64,000 nucleotides of DNA from Oscillospiraceae bacterium (GCA_022846075.1 AP025582.1:2356001-2420000); one strand, 5' to 3'. Shown: positions 48,842-59,738, counted from the stretch's first letter. Numbers and translations are program-made. Notes: generated by a model from the letters alone, not told the origin.

Positions 48842-49624
48842 ATGAAACGACAGCTTGCCGCCCTGGCCCTGGGGGCCCTTCTTCTCACCCCTGCCGCCCG
48901 GGGTGCCTTTCTCACCCTGGACGGCGCCCCTCTGGCGGTGGAGGCCGCCCCGGTGTACGACTGGACCACCTACGTTCCCCTCCGCGCCGTGGCGCAAGCC
49001 CTGATACCCGACGCCGCCGTGATCTGGTCGGGCGACCATGCCCTGGTCCGGTGGGACGATTTTCTCCTCTCCGCCCGGCCGGGAGATCACTACCTTACAT
49101 ATAACGAAACCCGGATCGACTGTTCCGGTCCCGTGCGGCTGGAGTCCGGGCGCACTCTGGTCCCCGTGCGGGCGCTGGCCGCCGCTCTGGGGGCCGGAGT
49201 GGACTGGGACGCCGCCACCGGCACGGTGGCCCTCACCACCCGCCAACCCTCTCAGGACGCTCCCGACGCTCTCTTCTGGCTCTCCCGCATCATTTCGGCG
49301 GAGAGCCGGGGCGAGCCCCTGGAGGGCAAGATCGCCGTGGGCAACGTGGTTTTGAACCGGGTCAAAAGCCCCGATTTTCCCGACACCATCTACGGCGTCA
49401 TCTTCGACGACCGCTGGGGCGGCCAGTTTGAGCCCGTCCGCAACGGCACCGTCTATGACGAGCCCACCGCCGAAAGCGTGGAGGCCGCCCGGCTGTGCCT
49501 GGAGGGGGTCAACACCGCGGGAGACAGCCTCTACTTTCTCGCCCCCCACCTTACCGACAACCACTGGACCATGGAAAACCGCACCTATGTCACCACCATC
49601 GGCTGTCATTGGTTCTATCAATAA
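48842..49624 (+). CDS. SleB-like cell-wall hydrolase with stalk domain, copy 1
   Basis: 260 residues. Signal peptide KRQLAALALGALLLTPAARG; stalk domain (copper amine oxidase N-terminal-like) with YVPLRAVAQALIPDAAVIWSGDHALVRW and LVPVRALAAALGAGVDWDAATGTVAL; C-terminal SleB/CwlJ hydrolase domain with the catalytic Glu in LSRIISAESRGEPLEGKIAVGNVVLNRVKSPDFPDTIYGVIFD and the W..TI(G)CHWFY end. These enzymes cleave spore cortex or vegetative peptidoglycan. ATG 48842 follows AAGGAG, nine bases away. Confidence 0.88.
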   Translation: MKRQLAALALGALLLTPAARGAFLTLDGAPLAVEAAPVYDWTTYVPLRAVAQALIPDAAVIWSGDHALVRWDDFLLSARPGDHYLTYNETRIDCSGPVRLESGRTLVPVRALAAALGAGVDWDAATGTVALTTRQPSQDAPDALFWLSRIISAESRGEPLEGKIAVGNVVLNRVKSPDFPDTIYGVIFDDRWGGQFEPVRNGTVYDEPTAESVEAARLCLEGVNTAGDSLYFLAPHLTDNHWTMENRTYVTTIGCHWFYQ

Positions 49625-49647
49625 ACGGCTGTTTTTGGCCCAAAAAG

Positions 49648-49680
49648 CTGCCTCACCACCCCCGGTGAGGCAGATTTTTT
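49648..49680 (+). terminator. Terminator after SleB-like copy 1
   Basis: 10-bp stem CTGCCTCACC / GGTGAGGCAG followed by ATTTTTTATTATTTTTTT. Confidence 0.9.
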
Positions 49681-49870
49681 ATTATTTTTTTCGTTTTCGG
49701 GTATAATACGATCTGTAATATTTTTACAACCGCTGTTTCTTTTGGGCCCCAAGGGATTCCGCCGTTTTCATTTGTAACTGTTTCACGTCATTTTTTCGGG
49801 TCGAAAGGTGGCAAAAACGCTCGTTTTAGCCTGTTCTTAAAAATTTTTCTTGATTTTTGATTTTGAATAG

Positions 49871-49886
49871 GTTACAATGTGGTAAC
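49871..49886 (+). promoter_or_regulatory. Inverted repeat upstream of SleB-like copy 2
   Basis: GTTAC-AATGTG-GTAAC, then AATTTGG. It shares GGTTACAA and a nearby AATTTGG with the element before copy 1. Possible binding site of a common regulator. Confidence 0.45.
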
Positions 49887-49940
49887 AATTTGGTGAAGAA
49901 ACGGAAACACTTAATTGTTTTCAGGAGGAATTTTATTTTG

Positions 49941-50759
49941 ATGAAGAAGCATCTTCTCACTCTGGCGCTGGCTTTCTGCCTGGTCCTCGGACTGGGTGTG
50001 CCCGCCACCGCCGTCGAGAGCGACGGCATCAGCGTCATCGTCAACGACGCTGTCATCGAGCTGGACGTCCCCGTCCAGGTTTTCGACCAGGTGACTTACG
50101 TCTCCTACTTTCCCGTGGTACGGGCCCTCTATCCCGACGCCGCGGCGGTCTGGGAGAACGACCAGGCGGTGGTCACCGCCCCCGGGCTCACCATGACCAT
50201 CCAGCCGGGCCGCGACTACATGGTGGCCAACGGCCGGTACCTGTACCTGCCCCAGGGCGTCAAGATCTCCGGCAACGTTATCCTGGTCCCCGCCCGCACC
50301 CTGGCCGCCGCCCTGGGCGCCAACGTGGCCTGGGATCCCACCGGCAACGCCGTGGTCATCACCGCCGGCAGCGGCCCCATCACCTCCGGCGATCTGGCCT
50401 ACCAGTCCGACGTGGTGTACTGGCTCAGCCATATCATCAACGCCGAGAGCGGCAACCAGCCTTTGGCCGGTAAGATCGCCGTGGGCAACGTGGTTTTGAA
50501 CCGGGTGGCCAGCTCCCTCTTCCCCGACACGGTCTATGAGGTCATCCATCAGCGCAATCAGTTCACCCCCGTTACCAACGGCTCCATCAACCTGACCCCC
50601 AACGCCGAGAGCGTGGCCGCCGCCAAGCTGTGCCTGGACGGGGCCAACACCATCGGCAACGCTCTTTACTTCATCAACCCCCGCTCCGCACCCAACAGCT
50701 GGGCCGCCCGGAACCGCTCCTATGTGGCCACCATCGGCGCCCACGCCTTTTTCGCCTAA
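49941..50759 (+). CDS. SleB-like cell-wall hydrolase with stalk domain, copy 2
   Basis: 272 residues. Signal peptide KKHLLTLALAFCLVLGLGVPATAVE; stalk domain with YVSYFPVVRALYPDAAAVWENDQAVV and LVPARTLAAALGANVAWDPTGNAVVI; SleB domain LSHIINAESGNQPLAGKIAVGNVVLNRVASSLFPDTVYEVI and YVATIGAHAFFA. A tandem paralogue of copy 1 with the same layout. ATG 49941 follows CAGGAGGAA. Between the copies lie 316 bases of AT-rich DNA with a terminator and the inverted repeat. Confidence 0.88.
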   Translation: MKKHLLTLALAFCLVLGLGVPATAVESDGISVIVNDAVIELDVPVQVFDQVTYVSYFPVVRALYPDAAAVWENDQAVVTAPGLTMTIQPGRDYMVANGRYLYLPQGVKISGNVILVPARTLAAALGANVAWDPTGNAVVITAGSGPITSGDLAYQSDVVYWLSHIINAESGNQPLAGKIAVGNVVLNRVASSLFPDTVYEVIHQRNQFTPVTNGSINLTPNAESVAAAKLCLDGANTIGNALYFINPRSAPNSWAARNRSYVATIGAHAFFA

Positions 50760-50783
50760 CTTTTTCCGTTTCATAAATTGTGG

Positions 50784-50820
50784 AAAAAGCGCCCTTTCTT
50801 ATAAGAAAGGGCGCTTTTTT
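50784..50820 (+). terminator. Terminator after SleB-like copy 2
   Basis: Near-perfect palindrome AAAAAGCGCCCTTTCTTA / TAAGAAAGGGCGCTTTTT with T-run. Confidence 0.92.
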
Positions 50821-50837
50821 ATTCCAGTCTCACGTTT

Positions 50838-50904
50838 ACCATATCAACATTCCTTCCACCATCTCAACATTGTGCTTGCTTCTCCCGGCCTTGCCCGCTA
50901 TAAT
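50838..50904 (+). promoter_or_regulatory. IclR-gene promoter with paired upstream repeats
   Basis: -35 TTGCTT (50876-50881), 17-base spacer, -10 TATAAT (50899-50904). Just upstream, ACCATATCAACATT (50838-50851) and ACCATCTCAACATT (50858-50871) form a 13/14 direct repeat 20 bases apart, about two helical turns. Confidence 0.65.
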
Positions 50905-50941
50905 AAGAGGTAAGAAGACCGGGATGAAGGGGGATGTGGGT

Positions 50942-51733
50942 TTGAAAGAACAGAAAGGCGGTCCGCTGACCATCCAGTCGGTGGAGCGCGCCCTGGCCAT
51001 CCTGGAGACCCTGGCCCAGGCCGCCCGCCCCCTCAGCGTCATCGACATCTGCGAGGCGGTGGGCGTCCAGCGCACCACCCTCTACGCCCTCATCAACACC
51101 CTGATCGCCGGAGGCTATGTCCTCCGGGGGGAGGACGGGCGGCTCACCATCTCCAGCAAGCTCTATGAGCTCAGCTCCATGTACCCCGCGCGCCTACCCA
51201 TCGTCCACCGGGGCAACCGCCATATCACCGAGATGGCCCAGCGCTACCACGTGGCCATGCGGCTGTCCATCTGCACCGACGAGGGGCGGGTGGTGACGGT
51301 GGCCTCCTCCGAGCCCGCTTTCCACGTCTCCAACGTGGCCCCACAGGGGGGCGAGCTGGCCCTTCACGCCACCAGCACGGGGAAGGTCCTGCTGGCCTAC
51401 CTGCCCCGGGAGGAATCCCACGCCCGCATCGCCGCCTGCGGCATGGAGCGCTTCACCGCCTATACCATTACCGACCGGGAGGCCCTGGAGCGGGACGTGG
51501 CGGAGGTCGCCCGCCGGGGCTACGCCCAGGATGAGCGGGAGTACCTGGACGACACCACCTGTCTGTCCTTCCCCATCCTGAACCGGGACAAGCGGCTCAT
51601 GGCCATCCTCAGCGCCACGTCGGACTACTGGCACATGAAGGAGGTCTACGACGCCGTGGTGCGGGAGGGGCTTCAGAGGAGCAAGATCATCTCCATGGAC
51701 CTGTCCGGCGGAACGCCCATTTCGGCCTTTTGA
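50942..51733 (+). CDS. IclR-family transcriptional regulator
   Basis: 263 residues. N-terminal winged HTH: TIQSVERALAILETLAQAARPLSVIDICEAVGVQRTTLYALINTLIAGGYVLR. C-terminal ligand domain: LALHATSTGKVLLAYLP, YAQDEREYLDDTTCLSFPILNRDKRLMAILSATS. TTG 50942 is preferred because AAGGGGGA lies seven bases upstream; an in-frame ATG at 50924 would be only about 13 bases from the transcript start. No obvious target operon flanks it, so it may be autoregulated or act elsewhere. Confidence 0.88.
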   Translation: MKEQKGGPLTIQSVERALAILETLAQAARPLSVIDICEAVGVQRTTLYALINTLIAGGYVLRGEDGRLTISSKLYELSSMYPARLPIVHRGNRHITEMAQRYHVAMRLSICTDEGRVVTVASSEPAFHVSNVAPQGGELALHATSTGKVLLAYLPREESHARIAACGMERFTAYTITDREALERDVAEVARRGYAQDEREYLDDTTCLSFPILNRDKRLMAILSATSDYWHMKEVYDAVVREGLQRSKIISMDLSGGTPISAF

Positions 51734-51754
51734 GCGCCCGCGGGCGCTCAAAAG
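51727..51754 (+). terminator. Terminator overlapping the IclR stop codon
   Basis: Perfect 14-bp inverted repeat CTTTTGAGCGCCCG / CGGGCGCTCAAAAG covering the stop codon; no clear T-run after it, so efficiency is uncertain. Confidence 0.6.
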
Positions 51755-51837
51755 GCAATCGGATTTCACACAAGGCGGTCCGCCGCCCCCTCGTGCTCCC
51801 CCGAAAAGCCAATACCGCCTTCGTTCTCTCACAAACC

Positions 51838-51873
51838 AAGGACCGCCGCCCGGCCAGCCGGGCGGCGGTCCTT
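51838..51873 (-). terminator. Hairpin downstream of the anti-sigma gene
   Basis: 17-bp GC stem AAGGACCGCCGCCCGGC / GCCGGGCGGCGGTCCTT. It probably ends the minus-strand sigma/anti-sigma transcript. A second small palindrome GGGCGCAT/ATGCGCCC lies at 51890-51908, a form often dispersed in these genomes. Confidence 0.6.
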
Positions 51874-51938
51874 CCGTTTTCCCTTGTAGGGGCGCATATC
51901 ATGCGCCCGCGAAACGCCGGCGGTTCCCCCGCCTTCCG

Positions 51939-53342
51939 TTATTCCGGCAGCCGGGAGAGCCAGTACCCCTCCCCCGCCCCGCCGTTCGCCAGGGGAATCA
52001 TCCAGTACCCCAGGGACACCCCGGTGATCTGATCCAGGTCCACCGGCTCCCGGAAGTCCCACCGGGCCAGATCGGGCCCGTCGACGCCGGAGGGTCCTGT
52101 GAAGCCCCGCTGGGGGCGGAGCACCGTGCCGTCCGCCAGATACACCGCCAGCGGGTAGCCGCCGACCCCCGTAAAGTCCGGGGAGGTGGTGACGAGGGTG
52201 ACCCCCAGGGGCGAGAGCACCATGCTTTGGAGCGTGCTGTGGTCGATAGTCCCGGTGAGGGAAATGACCCGCTCCTCCGCCTTGCGGATGGTGACGGGCA
52301 CCTGCCAGTCCCCCTCGATACGGGTGCCGGTATACTCCATAGAGCCGTAAATGGGCGTCAAAATGATGTCGTCCAGGTTTTCCGGCTTGGCCGGGACGGA
52401 GAACTCGTAGTAAGCCTTCCCGTTCTCGGTAAAGCCGACTCTTTTCCAATCCCGGTTGTAGGTTTGATCCCCGCCGTCCCCCTCCCGCCAGGCCTTGCTG
52501 TACACGTTGGTGAGGAGGGAGCTCTTCTCCGGGTCGGCCCCCTCGGGGAGCCGGAAGAGGATGTGGAGCCGACCATCGGCGGCGAAGCCCATGGAGGACA
52601 GGCTCACGCCCTCCGCCCCCGGCAGCTCCGCAGGGGTCTGTCCCGGCGTCAGCACCGTCTCCCCGGAGGGCAGGACCCTGGTCTTTAACAGCTGGGCGGT
52701 GAGCAGGTTTTGGGGCAGGGCCTCCTCCGTCTCAAAATCCGTATAGCCGCCCCGGATGGTGTCTATATACAGCGTCCCCGCGGTGCCGTCCGCCATCAGG
52801 GCGCCGTTGTAGCGGTCGAAGGCGTAGAGCAGGGTTTTCGTCTCCGGGTCGCAGCCCAGCTTCTCGCTGCCGAAGGCCCAGCCGCTGCCCTCGCTGCCGC
52901 CGGTACTGTCCAGCTTCAGATAGCTGTCCATGCTCTGGATGACGGCGTGCTCCAGCCGGTTCCCTGTGAGGTCGGTGAGCTCGGCGTACACCCGCACGTT
53001 GGTGCCGTCGGCCAGGGCGGAGACCACCTTGACCTGGATGCCCTGGTCCACCGCCGTCCCCTCCATGGCATGGGCGTAGGGGGCGAACTCCCCCAGGGCC
53101 TTCTGCAATGCCTCGCTGAGGGCGGGGGCCACCGCCAGGGCGGTGCCGGTGAGGGCCACGGCCGCGGCGGTGAGCACGGCGGCCAGTCTTACTTTATGTC
53201 TCATATACAGCTTCCTCTCTTTGGGCCGGGCGGAGAGCGTCGCCTCTACCCGGCGGCTGATGGCTTTGGCGTCCATGGGAAAGGGCGCCGGCACGGCGGG
53301 AAGGCCCAGCTCCCGCTCCAGTCCCTTGAGCCGGTCAGGCAT
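51939..53342 (-). CDS. Membrane-anchored anti-sigma factor-like protein (DUF4179-type)
   Basis: 467 residues. A short N-terminal cytoplasmic part, one membrane helix (VRLAAVLTAAAVALTGTALAVAPAL), then a long extracellular domain with LTDLTGNRLEHAVIQSMDSYLKLD and AYYEFSVPAKPENLDDIILTPIYGS, the layout of DUF4179 anti-sigma proteins. It overlaps the sigma-factor gene by eight bases. Likely binds the sigma factor at the membrane until a wall or envelope signal releases it. Confidence 0.78.
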   Translation of the reverse strand: MPDRLKGLERELGLPAVPAPFPMDAKAISRRVEATLSARPKERKLYMRHKVRLAAVLTAAAVALTGTALAVAPALSEALQKALGEFAPYAHAMEGTAVDQGIQVKVVSALADGTNVRVYAELTDLTGNRLEHAVIQSMDSYLKLDSTGGSEGSGWAFGSEKLGCDPETKTLLYAFDRYNGALMADGTAGTLYIDTIRGGYTDFETEEALPQNLLTAQLLKTRVLPSGETVLTPGQTPAELPGAEGVSLSSMGFAADGRLHILFRLPEGADPEKSSLLTNVYSKAWREGDGGDQTYNRDWKRVGFTENGKAYYEFSVPAKPENLDDIILTPIYGSMEYTGTRIEGDWQVPVTIRKAEERVISLTGTIDHSTLQSMVLSPLGVTLVTTSPDFTGVGGYPLAVYLADGTVLRPQRGFTGPSGVDGPDLARWDFREPVDLDQITGVSLGYWMIPLANGGAGEGYWLSRLPE

Positions 53343-53880
53343 GTTCCTCGCCTCCTGTCTCGCGTAATTGCTCCCGCAGGCGCTTCCGCCCCCGGGCCAG
53401 CTTGGTCTTGGCGGTGGAGAGGTTCAAGCCCAGCTCTCCGGCGATGGTCTTGAGCCGTTCCCCCTCGTAGTAGTACCGGAAAAACAGCGTGCGCTCCGGC
53501 TCGTCCAGGCCGTCCACCGCCCGCCACAGTGCCTCGCCGGTCTCCCGCTCCTCCACCGCCCGCTCGGGGGCGTCCGGGGCCGGGGAGGCGTCGTCCAGCG
53601 GCAAGGTGGGGGCGTAGGAGCGCAGGCGGTTCTTGGCCTTATTGGCGGCCACGGCCCCCAGCCAGGCCCGGAGGGTCCCCCGCTCCGGCTCCAGCCCCCC
53701 GGCGTGTGACCACAGGGCCACGAAGGTGTCCGCCACCACCTCCTCCAGCTCCTCCCGAGGCAGGGAGCCCAGCACACGGTAGGCGGCGGCGCTCACGTAG
53801 GGGGTGTAGCGGCGGATGAGGGCCTCCAGCGCCCCGGTATCGCCCTTCTGCAGCCGCCGGAGCAGCTTTTCGTCGTCCAC
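53335..53880 (-). CDS. ECF-type RNA polymerase sigma factor
   Basis: 181 residues with sigma-70 region 2 (LEALIRRYTPYVSAAAYRVLGS, ELEEVVADTFVALWSHAG, WLGAVAANKAKNRLR) and region 4 (LDEPERTLFFRYYYEGERLKTIAGELGLNLSTAKTKLARGRKRLRE). GGAGGTGGG precedes the ATG. Paired with the membrane anti-sigma gene that overlaps its end. Confidence 0.9.
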   Translation of the reverse strand: MDDEKLLRRLQKGDTGALEALIRRYTPYVSAAAYRVLGSLPREELEEVVADTFVALWSHAGGLEPERGTLRAWLGAVAANKAKNRLRSYAPTLPLDDASPAPDAPERAVEERETGEALWRAVDGLDEPERTLFFRYYYEGERLKTIAGELGLNLSTAKTKLARGRKRLREQLRETGGEEHA

Positions 53881-53959
53881 CCGCCCACCTCCTTTCGAAG
53901 AAACATGTTTCTATCTAAGAATACACCAAAAAAGCGGAAGGGTTTCAAAAAAAGCAAAA

Positions 53960-53994
53960 AAAGAGGCGCGGCCCAGGTCGGGCCGCGCCTCTTT
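53960..53994. terminator. Terminator of clpB
   Basis: 15-bp stem AAAGAGGCGCGGCCC / GGGCCGCGCCTCTTT. The minus-strand tail is TTTTTTTGCTTTTTTT. Lies three bases past the clpB stop. Confidence 0.92.
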
Positions 53995-53996
53995 CC

Positions 53997-56627
<2,631 letters not shown>

Positions 56628-56715
56628 GATAAACAACTCCTTTCCGGAAAAATACCTTTATTTGTGCTTAGTATAGGCGGTTTTCCGGGAAAAATCATGA
56701 ACGGCGTGTAAACAA

Positions 56716-56742
56716 TTAGCACTCTTGTTATTCGAGTGCTAA
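56716..56742 (-). promoter_or_regulatory. CIRCE operator upstream of clpB
   Basis: Exact TTAGCACTC-N9-GAGTGCTAA, the HrcA binding site. It lies upstream of clpB, so heat-shock derepression by HrcA is expected. Confidence 0.95.
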
Positions 56743-56786
56743 TTCGTTCTGATTGCTACCTGCTTGCACGTCGGAACGTGCGTCCT

Positions 56787-57235
56787 TCTGGGGGACATTT
56801 CTTTTCCCGAGGAAAAGAAACGCCGCCCCAGACCCCCAAAGAAAAGTCTTGGGTGCTAACCTACTCGCAGACTCCCTTTTCAGTAGCAGGTCTACTGCCC
56901 GTTGATAGGGGGAAAAGCACGGGAGCGTCTGTACGACCCGTGGTCCCTCTCGCGCCGCTGCCGCTGACGTGTGCTTAACAGATAAGTATGTTCGCGCACG
57001 CCCTTAGCCTTCCCCTCGGGGGAAGGTGGCAGCCCGGAGGGCTGACGGATGAGGGGAACTGCGGATATGAGAAAGGCTCTGCGAAACGACAAGTTCCCCT
57101 CATCAGTCTCGCTACGCTCGACAGCTTCCCCCAGGGGGAAGCCTAAGATCTGTCGAACCCCGGCTCCGTTACGAAGTAAGGGGCCGGGGTCATCCTGCGC
57201 TCTTGCGGACATCCCGGGGTGGTTTCCAAAGGAGG
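56787..57235. repeat. Dispersed intergenic repeat, copy B (core palindromic element 57004-57146)
   Basis: Homologous over its length to 21369-21870. The core is again 143 bp with the same imperfect terminal inverted repeats and the same flanking blocks (GCACGGGAGCGTCTGT upstream, GGTGGTTTCCAAAG downstream). It lacks the extra 60-odd bases found in copy A. No ORF in common. Bases 57236-57397 after it hold only a small GGGGCACC/TGCCCC hairpin and AT-rich DNA. Confidence 0.8.
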
Positions 57236-57397
57236 GACTCCTGCAGGTGGCCCGCAGTCAGGCCACCCATAAATCTCCACAATTTTAGAATATAAAACTT
57301 TTTACATTTAATTAGGTGTAAATCAAACACTTTTTCCAATTAACACTTATAGTAAGCACAAGGGGCACCTATTGCCCCGTCAGAAGGAGGCAAACCT

Positions 57398-57604
57398 ATG
57401 GGTACATTCAAAAAAGACCTTTCCGAACGCAAACTCTGCGGTACCTGCGCCCACTTCTACCAGCATTACGTCTTGAGGCGTTCCAGCTTCACCTCCGTCT
57501 GGTGCGGACACTGCACCACGCCCCGTCTCAAATCCCGGATGCCGGATGACACCTGCCCCAACTGGACCACCCGGGACGAAGAAGAGCCGGTCAGCGAAAG
57601 CTGA
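57398..57604 (+). CDS. Small Cys-rich, probably zinc-binding protein
   Basis: 68 residues: KLCGTCAHFYQHYV, WCGHCTTPRLKSR, DTCPNW, with CxxC, CxxC and a last Cys in a rubredoxin-like spacing. AGAAGGAGG precedes the ATG at good spacing. The stop codon sits inside the right arm of a terminator hairpin. Family not recognised; function unknown. Confidence 0.75.
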   Translation: MGTFKKDLSERKLCGTCAHFYQHYVLRRSSFTSVWCGHCTTPRLKSRMPDDTCPNWTTRDEEEPVSES

Positions 57605-57614
57605 CCGGCTCTTC
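57581..57614. terminator. Bidirectional terminator overlapping the stop codon
   Basis: 15-bp stem GAAGAGCCGGTCAGC / GCTGACCGGCTCTTC with GAAA loop, between the convergent small Cys-rich gene and hsp20. Confidence 0.85.
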
Positions 57615-57624
57615 TCTAGTTTGC

Positions 57625-58053
57625 TTACTGGATGGCAATTCTGTGGGTCTCCGGCTCCACGGGCCTGGCCTTGGGAAGGGTCAGCGTCAGCACGCCGTTC
57701 TGGTAGGCGGCGGTGATGCCGCTCTCGTCGATGCCGGTGACGTCGAAGCTGCGCTGGAAGGAGCCGTACCGCCGCTCCCGGCGGATGTAGCTGCCCTTGT
57801 CGTCCTTCTCCTCGCTGCTGTCCTGGTGGACGGCGGAGATGGTGAGGATGCCGTCCTTCAGATCCAGGGAGATGTCCTCCTTGTTGAACCCGGGCAGATC
57901 GGCCTCCAGCAGGAAGCTGTCCCCGGCGTCCCGGATATCGGTGCGGAAGGCGGGCAGGTCGGCGTTGGACTTGCGGAAGAAATCACGGGCGAAGTTGTCG
58001 AAGGTGTCGAACACGTTGCTGTCACTGCGCTCAAACGGAAGCATACCAAACAT
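57625..58053 (-). CDS. Small heat-shock protein Hsp20
   Basis: 142 residues: alpha-crystallin domain with FRTDIRDAGDSFLLEADLPGFNKEDISLDLKDGILTISAV, RRERRYGSFQRSFDV and the terminal GVLTLTLPKARPVEPETHRIAIQ with an I-x-I-type anchor (IAI). An ATP-independent holdase. AAAGGAG precedes the ATG. A CIRCE element lies about 130 bases upstream. Confidence 0.95.
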   Translation of the reverse strand: MFGMLPFERSDSNVFDTFDNFARDFFRKSNADLPAFRTDIRDAGDSFLLEADLPGFNKEDISLDLKDGILTISAVHQDSSEEKDDKGSYIRRERRYGSFQRSFDVTGIDESGITAAYQNGVLTLTLPKARPVEPETHRIAIQ

Positions 58054-58179
58054 AGAAATGAACTCCTTTCTTTGGAGGCCCGGCCCTTTTCGTCCCGGCC
58101 TCCCGTTCCTTTTTTCAATGCTTAGTATAGCCGCGGCCTGTGAACAAAGATAGCAAAAAATATGTCCAAATTGTAAATG

Positions 58180-58206
58180 TTAGCACTCCACAAAGCAGAG
58201 TGCTAA
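58180..58206 (-). promoter_or_regulatory. CIRCE operator upstream of hsp20
   Basis: Exact TTAGCACTC-N9-GAGTGCTAA. Both clpB and hsp20 leaders also share TATACTAAGCA between CIRCE and the start codon, perhaps a common -10. Confidence 0.93.
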
Positions 58207-58274
58207 CATTTCTGCTTTTTATTCCGCCTCCAGCTCAGACCCCCGGGGGATAAGCCGCCCAGCCGCCGGGGACT

Positions 58275-58303
58275 CTTTACTTTCCTTTGAAATCATGTAT
58301 AAT
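58275..58303 (+). promoter_or_regulatory. Probable promoter of the MATE gene
   Basis: -10 TATAAT (58298-58303) with a weak -35 CTTTAC (58275-58280) at 17 bases. Confidence 0.5.
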
Positions 58304-58349
58304 GTGACCTTGTGTGTATGATTTGTTTCTCAAAGGAGAGGATACCTCC

Positions 58350-59738
58350 ATGCGGCGAAAAATCGACCTGGGCAATGACAGCGTGGGCCGGCTGGTCCTG
58401 CGCCTGGCCATCCCCACCCTGCTGGCCCAGTTCATCAACGTGCTCTACTCCATCGTGGACCGGATGTTTATCGGCCACATCCCCGTCATCGGGGACCTGG
58501 CCCTGGCGGGGGTGGGGGTCTGCGGCCCCATCGTGACCCTGCTGTCCTCCTTCGCCTACCTGGTGTGCCAGGGGGGCGCGCCGCTGATGGCCATGAAGAT
58601 GGGGGAGGAGGACCACGAAGGGGCCTCCGGCATCCTCTCCAACTGCCTGCGGCTCCTGCTCGTTTTGGCCCTGGCCCTGTCCGCCGTCTTTTTCCTCCTG
58701 CGCCGCCAGCTCCTTTTGTGGTTCGGCGCCAGCGCCGACACCTTCCCCTACGCCCTGACCTACCTCACCATCTATATCGCCGGCACCGCCTTCGCCCTCA
58801 TGGCCACCGGCCTCAACAGCTTCCTCATCTGCCAGGGCCGCTCGGGCCTGGGCATGGGCACGGTGGTGCTGGGGGCGGGGCTCAACATCACCCTCGACCC
58901 CATTTTCATCTTCGTGCTGGACCTGGGCGTGGCCGGGGCGGCCTGGGCCACCCTTTTGTCCCAGGCGGCAAGCTGTATCTTCGCCCTTTTGTGCCTGCGC
59001 CGCAAATCCATGCCGGTGCCCCTCCATTGGGGCCGGTTCGACTGGGGGGCCTGCAAGAAGGTGCTCACCTTCGGGGTCTCCCCCTTCCTCACCATCTGCT
59101 CGGACAGCGTGCTTCTCATCGTCCTCAACACCGTCCTCCAGCGCTTCGGTGGGCCCGGGGAGGGGGACGCCCTCCTCACCTGCGCCGCCATCGTCCAGAG
59201 CTACATGCTCCTCATCACCATGCCCATGGGGGGCATCACCCTGGGCTGTCAGAGCATCGTCAGCTTCAACTACGGCGCGGGCCGGCCCCGGCGGGTGGAG
59301 AAGGCCCTCAAGCACATCCTGGCCCTGTGCGTGGGCTTCACGGCGGTGATGCTGGCCGCCACCTGGCTGTGCGCCCCCCTCTTCGTCCGCCTCTTCACCC
59401 AGAACGCCGCCCTGGCGGCCCGGAGCGTCACCTTCATTAAAATCTACACCGCCGCCGTCATCCCCCTGGCGGTGCAGTACGTCATCGTGGACCAGTCCAC
59501 CGCCCTGGGGCAGGTCCGGCTGGCCCTCTTCTGCTCCCTCTTCCGCAAGGCGGTCTTCCTCGTCGCCACGGTGGCCCTGCCCATGCTCCTCACCGCCTCC
59601 GCCGCCTTCTGGGCCGAGCCCATCTGCGACGTCATCGCCGCCTGCGTCTCCTCCTTCCTCTTCCTGCGCTTCATCCCCCGGCTGCTGGCGGGCCGGGCGG
59701 GAGACAATCTTGACACCCTCCCCCGGGATGGGATATAA
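58350..59738 (+). CDS. MATE-family efflux transporter
   Basis: 462 residues, 12 transmembrane segments. MATE features: N-terminal LRLAIPTLLAQFINVLYSIVDRMFIGHI, GLNSFLICQGRSGLGMGTVVLGAGLNITLDPIFIFVLDLGVAGAAWATLLSQ and the mirrored second half with MPMGGITLGCQSIVSFNYGAGRPRRVEKALKH. A Na+- or H+-driven drug/metabolite antiporter. ATG 58350 lies after AAAGGAGAGGAT. Its last codons contain the promoter of the next gene. Confidence 0.9.
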   Translation: MRRKIDLGNDSVGRLVLRLAIPTLLAQFINVLYSIVDRMFIGHIPVIGDLALAGVGVCGPIVTLLSSFAYLVCQGGAPLMAMKMGEEDHEGASGILSNCLRLLLVLALALSAVFFLLRRQLLLWFGASADTFPYALTYLTIYIAGTAFALMATGLNSFLICQGRSGLGMGTVVLGAGLNITLDPIFIFVLDLGVAGAAWATLLSQAASCIFALLCLRRKSMPVPLHWGRFDWGACKKVLTFGVSPFLTICSDSVLLIVLNTVLQRFGGPGEGDALLTCAAIVQSYMLLITMPMGGITLGCQSIVSFNYGAGRPRRVEKALKHILALCVGFTAVMLAATWLCAPLFVRLFTQNAALAARSVTFIKIYTAAVIPLAVQYVIVDQSTALGQVRLALFCSLFRKAVFLVATVALPMLLTASAAFWAEPICDVIAACVSSFLFLRFIPRLLAGRAGDNLDTLPRDGI

